The translations under genes and the position numbers were made by a program. From positions 186,001-250,000 of the forward strand of contig NZ_FNNA01000003.1 of NCBI RefSeq assembly GCF_900106665.1: 64,000 bases of DNA, read 5' to 3'. A model generated the notes under the pieces. That model saw only the letters and a list, made by a program, of their open reading frames with translations, searched no databases and was not told the DNA's origin. Source of the stretch: Paracoccus sanguinis (GTDB lineage: Bacteria; Pseudomonadota; Alphaproteobacteria; Rhodobacterales; Rhodobacteraceae). Numbering within the stretch: the stretch's first letter is position 1; every line of letters starts with the position of its first letter. Shown one piece after another: positions 1 to 8,464 of this stretch.

Positions 1-1
1 C

Positions 2-319
2 CGCGACGCGATGATGAAGGTCATGGGCTTCCGCCTCAGCCCCGAAGAGGTCGAGGAGGTCGCCCACGCCTCGGGCCAGGTCATGGAATGCGTGGCCTTC
101 GGCACCGACAACCCGCTGATGGGGCAGGCCGTCCACCTTGCGCTCGTGCCGCGGCCGGGGTTCGACCGCGCCGCGCTCGAGAGCCATTTCCGCCGCCACG
201 CGCCCAGCTATATGCTGCCCCAGGCCTTGCACCTGTGGGAGGGGGAGATGCCGCGCATCTCCTCGGGCAAGATCGATCGCCAGGCCGTTGCGGCCCGCTT
301 TTCAAAGGAGCCGACATGA
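2..319 (+). CDS. AMP-forming acyl-CoA/acyl-ACP ligase, C-terminal end (5' truncated by window)
   Basis: The reading frame is open at the left edge, so only the last ~105 residues are seen. They match the C-terminal lid domain of adenylate-forming ligases: a KVMGFRLSPEEVEEV stretch (hinge plus start of the mobile lid) and a final PRISSGKIDRQAV containing the conserved lid lysine that adenylation needs. The stop overlaps the start of the next gene, an acyl carrier protein, by 4 bases (ATGA), so the ligase probably loads an acyl or amino-acyl group onto that carrier. Substrate cannot be judged from this fragment. The ligase / carrier / PLP-decarboxylase order resembles the exosortase A-associated trio, but no exosortase is visible. 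Confidence 0.85.
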   Translation, partial: RDAMMKVMGFRLSPEEVEEVAHASGQVMECVAFGTDNPLMGQAVHLALVPRPGFDRAALESHFRRHAPSYMLPQALHLWEGEMPRISSGKIDRQAVAARFSKEPT

Positions 320-555
320 CCCGATCCGAACCGCTGACCGAACCCGAACTGCTGGCCGAGCTGTCCCGGCTGGCCGGGCAGGACGGGATCGCCGCCGACA
401 CGCCGCTGTTCTCGACCGGGTTGCTCGACTCGGTGACGATGATCCAGCTCATCGGCTATCTCGAGGACCGCACCGGGCAGAGCGTGGGCGCCGCCGACGT
501 GACGCTTGAGAATTTCGACAGCGCCGGGCGGATCATGGCCTATGTCGGCGGCTGA
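316..555 (+). CDS. Acyl carrier protein-like protein
   Basis: 79 residues, the size of a free-standing acyl carrier protein. The sequence has a four-helix carrier pattern with LLDSVTMIQLIGYLED; the serine of LDS is the expected 4'-phosphopantetheine attachment site. The start ATG overlaps the ligase stop by 4 bases and the end overlaps the start of the downstream decarboxylase by 14 bases, which argues for a tightly coupled three-gene unit. It is not the fatty-acid synthase AcpP, since it lacks the acidic DSLD-type context and lies away from fab genes. It probably serves as the tether for whatever the upstream ligase activates. Confidence 0.8.
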   Translation: MTRSEPLTEPELLAELSRLAGQDGIAADTPLFSTGLLDSVTMIQLIGYLEDRTGQSVGAADVTLENFDSAGRIMAYVGG

Positions 556-1750
556 CCCGGCCGCCTGCGACGCCGCCCCCGACGCCGCCGCGCTCGCGGC
601 GCTGGCTGAGCGGCACGGAACGCCGCTCTACGTCTACGACGTCGGCCGGGTCGCGACCCGCGCGGCGCGGCTGCGGGCCGCGTTCGGCGGGCGGGTGAGC
701 TTGAGCTACGCGGTCAAGGCCAACCCCCACGGGGGCGTGCTGTCGGGTCTGCGCGGCCTCGTCGAGACGCTGGACGTCTCGTCGCTGGGCGAGTTCCGGC
801 GCGCCGTCGCCGCGGGTTGGCAGCCGGGGGAGATCAGCTTCACCGGACCGGGCAAGCGGCCGCCCGAGCTGTCCGAAAGCATCGGCGCCGGCCTCGGCGA
901 GCTGGTGATCGAGCATCCCGCCGAGGCCCGCGCCGCCGACGCCATCGCACGCGCCGCGGGCCGGGTGCAGGACGTGCTGGTGCGGATCACGCCCCCAGCC
1001 GTGCCGCGCGGGTTCGGCGACACCATGGCGGGCCGCCCGGTCCCCTTCGGCATCGACGCCGAGGACGCCGTCCCCGCCCTGCGCGAGATCGCCACCCTGC
1101 CCGGGCTGCGGCTGACGGGGCTGCATTTTTACTCGGGCACCCAGTGCCTGTCGGCCCCTGCCATCGCCGCCAACTACCGCATCTTCCACGACCTCTCCGC
1201 CCAGCTTTGCGCCGCAACCGGCCTCATCCCCGCGCGGCTGGTGTTCGGGGCCGGGATGGGCATCCCCTATCACGAGACGGACGCGCCCCTCGACCTGCCC
1301 GCGCTGGGGGCGGAGGCGTCCGCCGACCTCGACCGGATGCGCGGCGTGCCGCAGCTCGCGGGGGCGGCGGTGGCGCTGGAACTCGGGCGCTATCTCGTCG
1401 GGCCGGCCGGCTGGCTGCTGACCCGCGTGATCGCCGTCAAGCATTCGCGCGGCCACCGCATCCTGATCTGCGACGCGGGGCTGAACAACCACCTCGCCGC
1501 GGCGGGGCGGTTCGGCATGGTGCTGCACCGGAACTACCGGATGAGCGCGCCGCTGGCCGAGGGGCAGGCCGAGCCGCAGGATGTGTTCGGGCCGCTCTGC
1601 ACCTCGCTCGACCGGCTCGCGTCGGGGGTGATGCTGCCGCCGCTCGAGCCGGGCGGGCTGATCGCCATCCACATGAGCGGCGCCTACGGGCTGACGGCGA
1701 GCCCCACCGGCTTCATCAGCCATCCGGTGCCGGGCGAGGTCGTCATCTGA
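542..1750 (+). CDS. PLP-dependent fold-III decarboxylase (ornithine/DAP/arginine decarboxylase family)
   Basis: 402 residues from the ATG at 542; the alternative ATG at 506 would add a stretch lying inside the carrier gene. The N-terminal TIM barrel has SYAVKANPHGG with the PLP-binding Lys59, and HFYSGTQ, which in this family is followed by the Ser/Gly residues that bind the cofactor. The C-terminal beta domain has GPLCTS with the active-site cysteine and GAYG with the conserved tyrosine. Classical DAP decarboxylase would be near lysine or cell-wall genes; here it follows a ligase and a carrier, as in the exosortase A-associated decarboxylase group. The substrate is unknown. It ends convergently with the next gene, overlapping by 8 bases. 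Confidence 0.82.
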   Translation: MSAADPAACDAAPDAAALAALAERHGTPLYVYDVGRVATRAARLRAAFGGRVSLSYAVKANPHGGVLSGLRGLVETLDVSSLGEFRRAVAAGWQPGEISFTGPGKRPPELSESIGAGLGELVIEHPAEARAADAIARAAGRVQDVLVRITPPAVPRGFGDTMAGRPVPFGIDAEDAVPALREIATLPGLRLTGLHFYSGTQCLSAPAIAANYRIFHDLSAQLCAATGLIPARLVFGAGMGIPYHETDAPLDLPALGAEASADLDRMRGVPQLAGAAVALELGRYLVGPAGWLLTRVIAVKHSRGHRILICDAGLNNHLAAAGRFGMVLHRNYRMSAPLAEGQAEPQDVFGPLCTSLDRLASGVMLPPLEPGGLIAIHMSGAYGLTASPTGFISHPVPGEVVI

Positions 1751-2882
1751 TCCCGACGGCCGCCAGATGGTCCAGCACCGCGGCGGCCGCCGCGGCGTGT
1801 TCGGCCTCGGTCGGGTGCCACAGGCAGGCCCCGAGGCTCATCCGCGGCAGGTCGATGAGGTCGAGCGCCGTCTCGCCCGCCGCCAACCGCGCCTCGCGCG
1901 CCCGGACCAGCGCGCGACGCAGCGGGCGGCCGTAGTTCGGCCAAGCCACCAGCACGATCCGCGCCCCCGGCTGGGCCGCGCGCAAATCGGCCAGCAGCCG
2001 CTCCATCGCCGCCGCGAAATCCGAAGCGAGCGCCGCGCGGTCCGGCCAGCGCTCGCCGGGCTGTGGGGCGTCGTCGCTGAAGTCGTTCGACCCGAGCGCG
2101 ATCAGGATCGCCGCCGCCGCCTCGTCCCCCGGCGGGGCGGTGTCCGCGGCGAACCGGGCCGGCATCGTGGGCGCCGGATCGTTGGCGTAGTTGCGCACCA
2201 GGCCGATCCCCGACTGCGCCCTGAGCCGCAGCCCTGCTCCCAGCGCCGCCGCGACCCGCGCAGGCCAAGCGAGGGTGCTGTCGGTCGCCGCCCGCAGCTC
2301 GGCCGGGTCGCAGTCCCGGCCCTCGTGGCGGGCGCCGAAGCCGGTGCTGTCCGAATCGCCGATCACCTCGATCCAGCGCCCCGGCGCCGGGGCCACCAGC
2401 GCCGCCCCCGGGGGCACGGCGAACCGGGGCAGCGCCTCCGGCGCCAGCCCGGACTCGCCCAGCGACACGAGCCGCAGGTCGTGCGGCCCCGGCCCCAGCC
2501 CGTCGATCTGCCAGCGCCCCGGCGCGGTCGCGTCGAGCGTGGCTGTCACCGTGCCGAGGGTCAGGCGGAACACCCCCTCGCCCGCGGGCAGCGTTACCGT
2601 CACGCGGTCGCCCGCAAAGCGCCCGCGCAGGTCGAGGCCGGGCCACGGGCGCGCCCCCGCCGGGGCGGGCGGGCTGCCCCAGCGGGTCAGTGGCAGCGGC
2701 ACCTCGGTCGGGTCGGGCTGGATGGGCGCCACGCGCGCCGGGCCGGTCGAGAGCGCCAGCCCCTCGGCCAGCAGGCGCGGCGCGAGTGCCCCGGCCCCGC
2801 CGATCGCCAGCAGCACGGCGATCCCTCGCCGGGTCCAGGGGACCGCGGCGCGCCGGTCGCGCGAGGGGGTCAGGACGGCCAT
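1743..2882 (-). CDS. SGNH/GDSL hydrolase with N-terminal beta-sandwich (CE2-like esterase)
   Basis: 379 residues. An N-terminal hydrophobic stretch (about residues 20-42) is a signal anchor or signal peptide, so the enzyme is probably exported. About residues 80-165 look like a beta-sandwich carbohydrate-binding module, followed by an SGNH hydrolase domain: block I IGDSDSTGFGA with the nucleophilic serine, block III ALGSNDFSDD, and block V LWHPTEAEH with the catalytic histidine. A jelly-roll domain before SGNH is the layout of carbohydrate esterase family 2, which removes acetyl groups from polysaccharides. The exact substrate is inference. It lies 49 bases downstream of the NUDIX gene on the same strand. 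Confidence 0.75.
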   Translation of the reverse strand: MAVLTPSRDRRAAVPWTRRGIAVLLAIGGAGALAPRLLAEGLALSTGPARVAPIQPDPTEVPLPLTRWGSPPAPAGARPWPGLDLRGRFAGDRVTVTLPAGEGVFRLTLGTVTATLDATAPGRWQIDGLGPGPHDLRLVSLGESGLAPEALPRFAVPPGAALVAPAPGRWIEVIGDSDSTGFGARHEGRDCDPAELRAATDSTLAWPARVAAALGAGLRLRAQSGIGLVRNYANDPAPTMPARFAADTAPPGDEAAAAILIALGSNDFSDDAPQPGERWPDRAALASDFAAAMERLLADLRAAQPGARIVLVAWPNYGRPLRRALVRAREARLAAGETALDLIDLPRMSLGACLWHPTEAEHAAAAAAVLDHLAAVGIR

Positions 2883-2931
2883 CGGGGCCTCACTGCTCTG
2901 CCCTCAGGCTACCGCCCTGCCCGCCCGCCTG

Positions 2932-3879
2932 TCAAAGCGCCGCCGCCTCGCCCAGCCACCCCCGCATCAGCCACCCCGCGATCGCCCCCCGGCGCGGCGC
3001 CCGCAGCACCGGGTGCGTCCCCGCCATCACCGCCGCCAGATCGGCGCGCGACAGCCACAGCGCATCCTCGAGCTCGACCGGGTCGAGGGTGATCGCCTCG
3101 CTCTCGGCCTCGGCCACCAGCCCGATCATCAGCGAGGCCGGGAACGGCCACGGCTGGCTGCCGGCATAGCGCACCGCGCCGACGCGGATGCCGGTCTCTT
3201 CGGCGACCTCGCGGCGGACGGCAGCCTCGAGCGTCTCGCCCGGCTCGATGAAGCCGGCGAGGCAGGAATACATCCCCTCGGGCCAGCCGGGCGAGCGGCC
3301 CAGCAGCACCCGGTCGCCGCGGGTGACGAGCATGATGACGACCGGGTCGGTGCGCGGGAAATGGGTGCGCCCGCAGCCCGGGCAGCGGCGCTGCCAGCCC
3401 GATTGCGCGGCCTGCGTCTCGTGCCCGCAGGCGGGGCAGAAGCGGTGGGTGGCGTGCCAGCCGGTCAGCGCCCGGGCGGTGGCGGCGAGTTCCGCGTCGA
3501 GCGGCGACAGCCGCATCATCGCGCCGCGCAGCTCGACGAACCCGGCGCCGGGGATCGCCGGGTGGACCTGCTCGGAGGGGTCGAAGAACAGCTCGGTCTC
3601 GGGCAGGTTCGGCGGCGCCCAGGCGCTGATGTCGCAGGCGGCGACCGCCTGTCCCGCCCCGTCGCGGCCGAGCAGCACCGGCCCCGCCTCGCCCGTGTCG
3701 GCCAGCGCCGGGTGCCCGACGGGCAGCCGCACCAGCCCGCCGTCGGCATCGAGACAGACCTTGCCGCGCCATACCGGGACCATCGCCGCCCCCGCCTGCC
3801 AGTCCGCGTCGCCCCGCGCCTCGGCCGCGCGGTCCAGCCCGCCGCCGGCGAACGCCAGCCCTGCCCGATCCCCGATCAT
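2932..3879 (-). CDS. nudC: NAD(H) pyrophosphatase / RNA deNADding enzyme NudC
   Basis: 315 residues, usual for NudC. A degenerate N-terminal domain is followed by a zinc ribbon (FCPACG and RRCPGCG, four cysteines) and a NUDIX domain with the box GFIEPGETLEAAVRREVAEE. Downstream of the box is SQPWPFPASLM, the NudC signature that separates NADH pyrophosphatases from other NUDIX enzymes. The family cleaves NAD(H) to NMN(H) and AMP and removes NAD caps from RNA. It is transcribed away from dnaX, with 84 bases between the two starts. Confidence 0.93.
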   Translation of the reverse strand: MIGDRAGLAFAGGGLDRAAEARGDADWQAGAAMVPVWRGKVCLDADGGLVRLPVGHPALADTGEAGPVLLGRDGAGQAVAACDISAWAPPNLPETELFFDPSEQVHPAIPGAGFVELRGAMMRLSPLDAELAATARALTGWHATHRFCPACGHETQAAQSGWQRRCPGCGRTHFPRTDPVVIMLVTRGDRVLLGRSPGWPEGMYSCLAGFIEPGETLEAAVRREVAEETGIRVGAVRYAGSQPWPFPASLMIGLVAEAESEAITLDPVELEDALWLSRADLAAVMAGTHPVLRAPRRGAIAGWLMRGWLGEAAAL

Positions 3880-3963
3880 CCCCTCATCCCCTCACCCCGT
3901 CCCCTCTGCCGTTGCCCTCGGCGGGCCGTCCCCCTACATTCCCCCGGTCTGACGAGGGAACCC

Positions 3964-5781
3964 ATGACCGACACGCCCGCCTATCGGGTGCTCGCCCGGA
4001 AATACCGGCCCGAGACCTTTGCCGATCTGGTCGGGCAGGACGCCATGGTCCGCACGCTGAAGAATGCCTTCGAGGCCGACCGCATCGCGCAGGCCTTCAT
4101 CATGACCGGCATCCGCGGCACCGGAAAGACCACCACCGCGCGGATCATCGCCAAGGGGATGAACTGTATCGGCCCGGACGGCACCGGCGGCCCGACCACG
4201 CAGCCCTGCGGGGTGTGCGAGCATTGCGTGGCCATCGCCGAGGGCCGCCACGTCGACGTGCTGGAGATGGACGCGGCCTCGCGCACCGGCGTGGGCGACA
4301 TCCGCGAGATCATCGAGAGCGTGCACTACGCGCCCGGCGCCGCGCGCTACAAGATCTACATCATCGACGAGGTGCATATGCTCAGCACCTCGGCCTTCAA
4401 CGCGCTGCTCAAGACGCTCGAGGAGCCCCCGCCGCACGTCAAGTTCATCTTCGCCACCACCGAGATCCGCAAGGTGCCGGTCACCGTGCTCAGCCGCTGC
4501 CAGCGCTTCGACCTGCGCCGGATCGAGCCCGAGGTGATGCTGGCCCTCCTGCGCCGCATCGCGGGGGCCGAGGGCGCGGCGATCACCGACGACGCGCTGG
4601 CGCTGATCACGCGCGCGGCCGAGGGCTCGGCGCGGGACGCGACCTCGCTTTTGGACCAGGCGATCAGCCACGGCGCGGGCGAGACGACGGCCGCCGAGGT
4701 CCGCGCGATGCTGGGCCTCGCCGATCGTGGCCGGGTGCTCGACCTCTTCGACATGATCCTGCGCGGGGCGGCGGCCGAGGCGCTGGCCGAGTTGCAGGCG
4801 CAATATGCCGAGGGCGCCGATCCGCTCGCCGTGCTGCGCGATCTGGCCGAGATCACCCATTGGGTCAGCGTGGTGAAGATCACCCCCGCCGCCGCCGAGG
4901 ACCCGACCGTGGGCCCGGATGAGCGCGCCCGCGGCGCCGACATGGCGAGCCGCGTCCCGATGCGGGCGCTGACGCGGCTGTGGCAGATGCTGCTCAAGGC
5001 GCTCGAGGAGGTCGCGGCGGCGCCGAACGCGATGATGGCCGCCGAGATGGCGATCATCCGCCTGACCCATGTCGCCGACCTGCCCGACCCCGAGGCGCTG
5101 ATCCGCCGGGTGCAGGCGGGCCAGGCGGCGGGCGAGTTCGCCCGCGGCCCCGCGGCCGGTGCAGGCGGCGGCGCCCCGCAGGGCGCGGCCCACGCGCCGC
5201 AGGCGGTGGCGGCCCCTGCCCCCGCGCTGCGCCGCGTCGCGGGCGGCGCGGCGATTGCCGCCGCGCCCGAGCCGCAGCGCGCCGCCGACGCGGTCGCCGC
5301 CTATCCCGACTTCCAGTCGGTGGTCGATCTGATCCGCCGGATGAAGGACGGGCTGCTGCTGACACAGGTCGAGGATCACGTCCGCCTCGTCCGCTATACC
5401 CCCGGCCGGATCGAGTTCGAGCCGACGCCCGAGGCGCCCCGCGACCTCGCCCAGCGGCTCGCCGAGCGGCTGCGCGGCTGGACCGGCGGGGCGCGCTGGG
5501 GCGTCTCGGTCACCGCGCAGGGCGGCGGGCCGACGCTCTCCGAGCGCAAGGCCGAGGCGCGCGCGAAGGCCGAGGCCGAGGCGATGCAGAACCCGGTGAT
5601 CGCCGCGATCTTCGCCGCCGCCCCCGGCGCGCGCTTTGCCGAGATCCGCGACGAGACCCCGCCCCCCGCCCCCGCGGGGCCCGAGGGCGAGGGCGAGACG
5701 CCGCCCGCCGACCCGCACGCCACCGCCGAGGGCGGGCTGGCCGCGGCCGAGGAATGGGACCCCTTCGAGGACGAGGAGTAA
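3964..5781 (+). CDS. dnaX: DNA polymerase III subunits gamma/tau
   Basis: 605 residues from the ATG at 3964, which sits 5 bases after a GAGGG ribosome site. The AAA+ clamp-loader ATPase holds the P-loop GIRGTGKTT with Lys55, a zinc module (Cys68, Cys82, Cys85, Cys88), Walker B IIDEVHML and the SRC motif LSRCQRFDLRR. An Ala/Gly/Pro-rich linker (about residues 390-440) leads to the tau-specific C-terminal domain, and the protein ends in an acidic tail EEWDPFEDEE. No A-AAA-AAG slippery heptamer was seen, so gamma, if made, would need another route. It is first in dnaX-ybaB-recR. Confidence 0.96.
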   Translation: MTDTPAYRVLARKYRPETFADLVGQDAMVRTLKNAFEADRIAQAFIMTGIRGTGKTTTARIIAKGMNCIGPDGTGGPTTQPCGVCEHCVAIAEGRHVDVLEMDAASRTGVGDIREIIESVHYAPGAARYKIYIIDEVHMLSTSAFNALLKTLEEPPPHVKFIFATTEIRKVPVTVLSRCQRFDLRRIEPEVMLALLRRIAGAEGAAITDDALALITRAAEGSARDATSLLDQAISHGAGETTAAEVRAMLGLADRGRVLDLFDMILRGAAAEALAELQAQYAEGADPLAVLRDLAEITHWVSVVKITPAAAEDPTVGPDERARGADMASRVPMRALTRLWQMLLKALEEVAAAPNAMMAAEMAIIRLTHVADLPDPEALIRRVQAGQAAGEFARGPAAGAGGGAPQGAAHAPQAVAAPAPALRRVAGGAAIAAAPEPQRAADAVAAYPDFQSVVDLIRRMKDGLLLTQVEDHVRLVRYTPGRIEFEPTPEAPRDLAQRLAERLRGWTGGARWGVSVTAQGGGPTLSERKAEARAKAEAEAMQNPVIAAIFAAAPGARFAEIRDETPPPAPAGPEGEGETPPADPHATAEGGLAAAEEWDPFEDEE

Positions 5782-5785
5782 GCGC

Positions 5786-6148
5786 ATGAAGAACCCGTTT
5801 GGCGGCATGGGGGGCCTCGGCGGCCTCGGCGACATGGCCAAGATGATGAGCGCCGCCCGCGACATGCAGGGCAAGGTCGAAGAGTTCCAGAAATCGCTCG
5901 AGGCGATCACCGTCACCGGTGAGGCCGGCGCCGGTCTGGTGCGCGTGACCGCCACCGCCAAGGGCGATCTGACCGGGCTCGAGATCGACCCGTCGATCTT
6001 CGTGCCCTCGGAAAAGCAGGTGGTCGAGGATTTGATCCTCGCCGCGATCAAGGACGTGCAGGCCCGCGCGACCGAGCGCGCCCAGTCCGAGGCCCAGCGG
6101 CTCGCGCAGGAGATGGGCCTGCCGCCGGGGATGAAGCTGCCGGTCTGA
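5786..6148 (+). CDS. ybaB: YbaB/EbfC nucleoid-associated protein
   Basis: 120 residues starting 4 bases after the dnaX stop. A Gly/Met-rich start ([15 protein letters not shown]) precedes the coiled-coil DNA-binding region and the conserved [11 protein letters not shown]-like core (here [19 protein letters not shown]). YbaB/EbfC dimers bind DNA with tweezer-like helices and affect nucleoid structure. Its place between dnaX and recR is conserved in many bacteria and settles the call. The in-frame upstream ATG at 5636 lies inside dnaX and is not used. Confidence 0.95.
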   Translation: MKNPFGGMGGLGGLGDMAKMMSAARDMQGKVEEFQKSLEAITVTGEAGAGLVRVTATAKGDLTGLEIDPSIFVPSEKQVVEDLILAAIKDVQARATERAQSEAQRLAQEMGLPPGMKLPV

Positions 6149-6165
6149 TCCGGCAGCAGGCCGCG

Positions 6166-6765
6166 ATGACCGAGGGCAGCGACGCCATCCAGACGCTGAT
6201 CGCGCAGATCGCGCGGCTGCCGGGGCTCGGCCCCCGGTCGGCGCGGCGCATCGTGCTGGCGCTGATCCGGCGCCGGACCGGGCAGATGGCGCAGCTTGCC
6301 GCGCAGATGGCCGAGGTCGCCGCCCGCTCGCGCGAGTGCGCCCGCTGCGGCAACATCTGCGAGGCCGAGCTGTGCCCGATCTGCGCCGACCCGGCCAGGG
6401 CCAACGGGGCGCTCTGCGTGGTCGAGGACGTGGCCGACCTCTGGGCGCTCGAACGCGGGCGGCAGTTCCGCGGCCGCTATCACGTCCTCGGCGGCACGCT
6501 GTCGGCGCTGGACGAGATCGGCCCGGACGAACTGGGCATCCCCCGCCTCGTCGCCCGCGTGACTGACGAGGGGGTGACCGAGGTGATCCTCGCGCTCAAC
6601 GCCACGGTCGAGGGGCAGACCACGGCGCATTATGTCGCCGACGCGCTCGCGCCCTCGGGCGTGACGGTGACGACGCTCGCCCAGGGGGTGCCGGTCGGCG
6701 GCGAGCTCGACTATCTCGACGACGGCACCATCGGCGCGGCGCTGCGCGCCCGGCGGCGGCTGTGA
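6166..6765 (+). CDS. recR: Recombination mediator RecR
   Basis: 199 residues, full length. The N-terminal helix-hairpin-helix [21 protein letters not shown] is followed by a four-cysteine zinc finger ([16 protein letters not shown]) and a Toprim domain with [12 protein letters not shown]. RecR works with RecO/RecF to load RecA onto gapped DNA. It is the third gene of the dnaX cluster, and its stop overlaps the GTG start of the next gene by 4 bases. Confidence 0.96.
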   Translation: MTEGSDAIQTLIAQIARLPGLGPRSARRIVLALIRRRTGQMAQLAAQMAEVAARSRECARCGNICEAELCPICADPARANGALCVVEDVADLWALERGRQFRGRYHVLGGTLSALDEIGPDELGIPRLVARVTDEGVTEVILALNATVEGQTTAHYVADALAPSGVTVTTLAQGVPVGGELDYLDDGTIGAALRARRRL

Positions 6766-7271
6766 GCGCGCCGGGCGCGGTGCCCGCGCCGTTCAGCTCA
6801 GGCCCCCGCGACGTGCTGGCCGAGTGGGCGGATTACAACGGCCATCTGAACATGGCCTACTACCACGTGCTCTTCGACAACGCGATCGACGTGGTGCTCG
6901 ACTGGCTGGGGCTGGGACCGGCGGTAGCGGCCGAGAAGGGGCAGTCGGTGTTCACCGCGCAGGCGCAGGTCCATTATCTGCGCGAGGTCGCGCCCGGCAG
7001 CCGCGTCATCGTCGAGACGAGGCTCATCGCCCATGACGCCAAGCGCCTGCACTATGTCCAGACGATGCGCGACGCCGCCGAAGGCTGGGTCGCGGCGATC
7101 AGCGAGAACATCGTGCTGCACGTCGATCTGCGGGTGCGGCGGGTCACGCCGTGGTCCGCGCCGGTCGCCGCGCGGCTGGCGCAGGCGGTGGCGGCACACG
7201 GCCCCCTGCCCCTGCCGCCGCAGGTCGGACGGCGGGTGGAGTTGCCGGGCCGACCCGGCTTGTCAGGCTGA
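6762..7271 (+). CDS. Hotdog-fold acyl-CoA thioesterase
   Basis: 169 residues from a GTG overlapping the recR stop (GTGA), so translation is probably coupled. The pattern [14 protein letters not shown] is the start of the 4-hydroxybenzoyl-CoA thioesterase-like hotdog fold, where the Asp/Asn region binds the thioester. Related proteins in Rhodobacteraceae act in carnitine/betainyl-CoA turnover, but nothing in this neighbourhood supports that. The fold is secure; the substrate is unknown. Confidence 0.8.
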   Translation: MSAPGAVPAPFSSGPRDVLAEWADYNGHLNMAYYHVLFDNAIDVVLDWLGLGPAVAAEKGQSVFTAQAQVHYLREVAPGSRVIVETRLIAHDAKRLHYVQTMRDAAEGWVAAISENIVLHVDLRVRRVTPWSAPVAARLAQAVAAHGPLPLPPQVGRRVELPGRPGLSG

Positions 7272-7333
7272 CAGTTACAATATAACAATCCGCTTTCGCC
7301 GGGGCTCCCTCCGGTCGCCGCCGTGCACAGGCG

Positions 7334-7365
7334 AAAAAGGGGCGCGAGTCCTCCGCTCGCGCCCC
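7334..7365 (-). terminator. Rho-independent terminator of the small heat-shock gene
   Basis: On the minus strand a perfect 10-bp stem (GGGGCGCGAG at 7339-7348 pairing with CTCGCGCCCC at 7356-7365, loop of 7) runs into five U residues (AAAAA at 7334-7338 on plus). It lies 22 bases past the hsp20 stop. Confidence 0.88.
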
Positions 7366-7387
7366 TCCATCCGTCGCTCGGCCGTGA

Positions 7388-7873
7388 TCAGGCGTCGAGC
7401 TTGCGGGTCTCGGCCTCGACCGTCTCGCCCGCCTCGATGGTCGAGGGCGCGCTGCGCGAGATGGCGATGCGGCGCGGCTTGAGCGCCTCGGGGATCTCGC
7501 GCACGAGGTCGATGTGCAGCATCCCGTCCACGTGGCTCGCGCCCTCGACGCGGACGTGATCGGCCAGCGCGAACTTGCGCTCGAACGCGCGGGTGGCGAT
7601 GCCGCGGTGCAGGTAGGTGCGGGCCTCGTCCTCGGCGGCCTTGCGGGCCGAGACGATCACCGCGCCGTCGCGCATTTCCACCGACAGGTCATCGGCGGCG
7701 AAGCCGGCCACGGCGATCGAGATGCGATAGGCGTTCTCGCCGGTCTTCTCGATGTTGTAGGGGGGATAGGTGGGCGCGGCGACCTCGGAGGTCAGGGCGC
7801 GGTCCATCAGGTCGGCGATGCGGTCAAAGCCCACCGAAGCGCGGTAGAGCGGGGTCAGGTCCATGTTACGCAT
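7388..7873 (-). CDS. Hsp20/IbpA-family small heat-shock protein
   Basis: 161 residues. The N-terminal MRNMDLTPLYRASVGFDRI is typical of alphaproteobacterial class A small heat-shock proteins. An alpha-crystallin domain follows (about residues 35-130, with PPYNIEKTGENAYRISIAVAGF and the GMLHIDLVREIPE end of the domain), then a C-terminal tail with the anchoring I-x-I motif (RIAI). It should act as an ATP-independent holdase with IbpA-like function. The start at 7873 is preferred over the ATG at 7864 because the AGGA ribosome site 6 bases upstream lies in the thermometer hairpin. Confidence 0.92.
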   Translation of the reverse strand: MRNMDLTPLYRASVGFDRIADLMDRALTSEVAAPTYPPYNIEKTGENAYRISIAVAGFAADDLSVEMRDGAVIVSARKAAEDEARTYLHRGIATRAFERKFALADHVRVEGASHVDGMLHIDLVREIPEALKPRRIAISRSAPSTIEAGETVEAETRKLDA

Positions 7874-7957
7874 GATCCATCCTTTGCAGCGATGATGTTG
7901 TGATGCCCCCCGAAACCGGGCGGGCGCAGTCGCCGGACGCCACGCTGGGCCGCCCGA
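7874..7957 (-). promoter_or_regulatory. ROSE-like RNA thermometer in the hsp20 5' leader
   Basis: Read on the minus strand, the leader ends in a hairpin at 7877-7894: CAUCGCU, a GCAA tetraloop, AGGAUGG. The arms pair as C-G, A-U, U-A, C-G, then one unpaired G, C-G, U-A, burying the AGGA Shine-Dalgarno. The UCGCU with its bulged G opposite AGGA is the conserved UYGCU signature of ROSE elements, which block translation of small heat-shock genes at low temperature. The leader upstream is GC-rich and can form further hairpins, as ROSE leaders do. The 5' limit assumes transcription starts about 7 bases after the -10. Confidence 0.75.
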
Positions 7958-7963
7958 CAGGGT

Positions 7964-7993
7964 TGATGTGGTTGCGTCGGGCGGGGTTTCAAG
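7964..7993 (-). promoter_or_regulatory. RpoH (sigma-32)-type heat-shock promoter of hsp20
   Basis: On the minus strand CTTGAAA (7987-7993) and CCACATCA (7964-7971) are separated by 15 bases, close to the sigma-32 consensus CTTGAAA-N13-15-CCCCATNT. It is placed to start an ~85-base leader on hsp20. Confidence 0.65.
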
Positions 7994-8029
7994 ACCTCGT
8001 CCCCGGTGCGCCGCACGCGGGCGCGGCGC

Positions 8030-8464
8030 TCAGCCCTCGGCCCAGATCGCCGGATCGGCGAGCTCGATCGAGTTGCCCGCCGGGTCGCGGAAATAGATCG
8101 ACCGCCCGCCGTTCGGCCACTCGAAATCCGCCTCGATGCCGATGCCGCAGGCTTCCAGGTGCGCCCGCCAGCCGTCCAGCCGGTCCGGTGCGACCGCGAG
8201 GCACGCGTGCCCCGGCCCGCGCGCCCCGTGCGGCGGGACGGGCAGCCGTGCGCCGGGCGCGGGCGGCTCTTCGGTCGCCGCGGGGTTGAAGATCAGCAGC
8301 ACCTGCGGGCGCGGCTCGGACGCGGTGCGCAGGAAGAGGTGCCGCCCCGCGACCTTGGTGATGACCGAAAGCCCCATCACTCCGGTCCAGAACGCCTCGG
8401 CCGCGTCGAGATCGTCGGCATAGAGCGCCGTCTCGAGCGTGCCGAGCACGGGCGGCGCGCTCAT
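8030..8464 (-). CDS. VOC (glyoxalase/bleomycin resistance) family protein
   Basis: 144 residues from the ATG at 8464, which overlaps the glcF stop by 4 bases (ATGA). The fold is a pair of beta-alpha-beta-beta-beta units: LETALYADDLDAAEAFWTGVMGL at the start and a C-terminal WPNGGRSIYFRDPAGNSIELADP with the metal-ligand glutamate (IEL). Glyoxalase-superfamily proteins use a divalent metal; the substrate is not evident. Translational coupling to glycolate oxidase subunits suggests a role with glyoxylate or a related alpha-keto compound, but that is inference. Confidence 0.85.
   Translation of the reverse strand: MSAPPVLGTLETALYADDLDAAEAFWTGVMGLSVITKVAGRHLFLRTASEPRPQVLLIFNPAATEEPPAPGARLPVPPHGARGPGHACLAVAPDRLDGWRAHLEACGIGIEADFEWPNGGRSIYFRDPAGNSIELADPAIWAEG

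Noticed and set aside
3964-5781. Programmed frameshift in dnaX
   Set aside because: No slippery A-AAA-AAG heptamer with a downstream stem was seen; only the full-length frame is supported.
3934-6630. 898-codon minus frame opposite dnaX-ybaB-recR
   Set aside because: Antisense to three securely identified genes; no ribosome site or motif.
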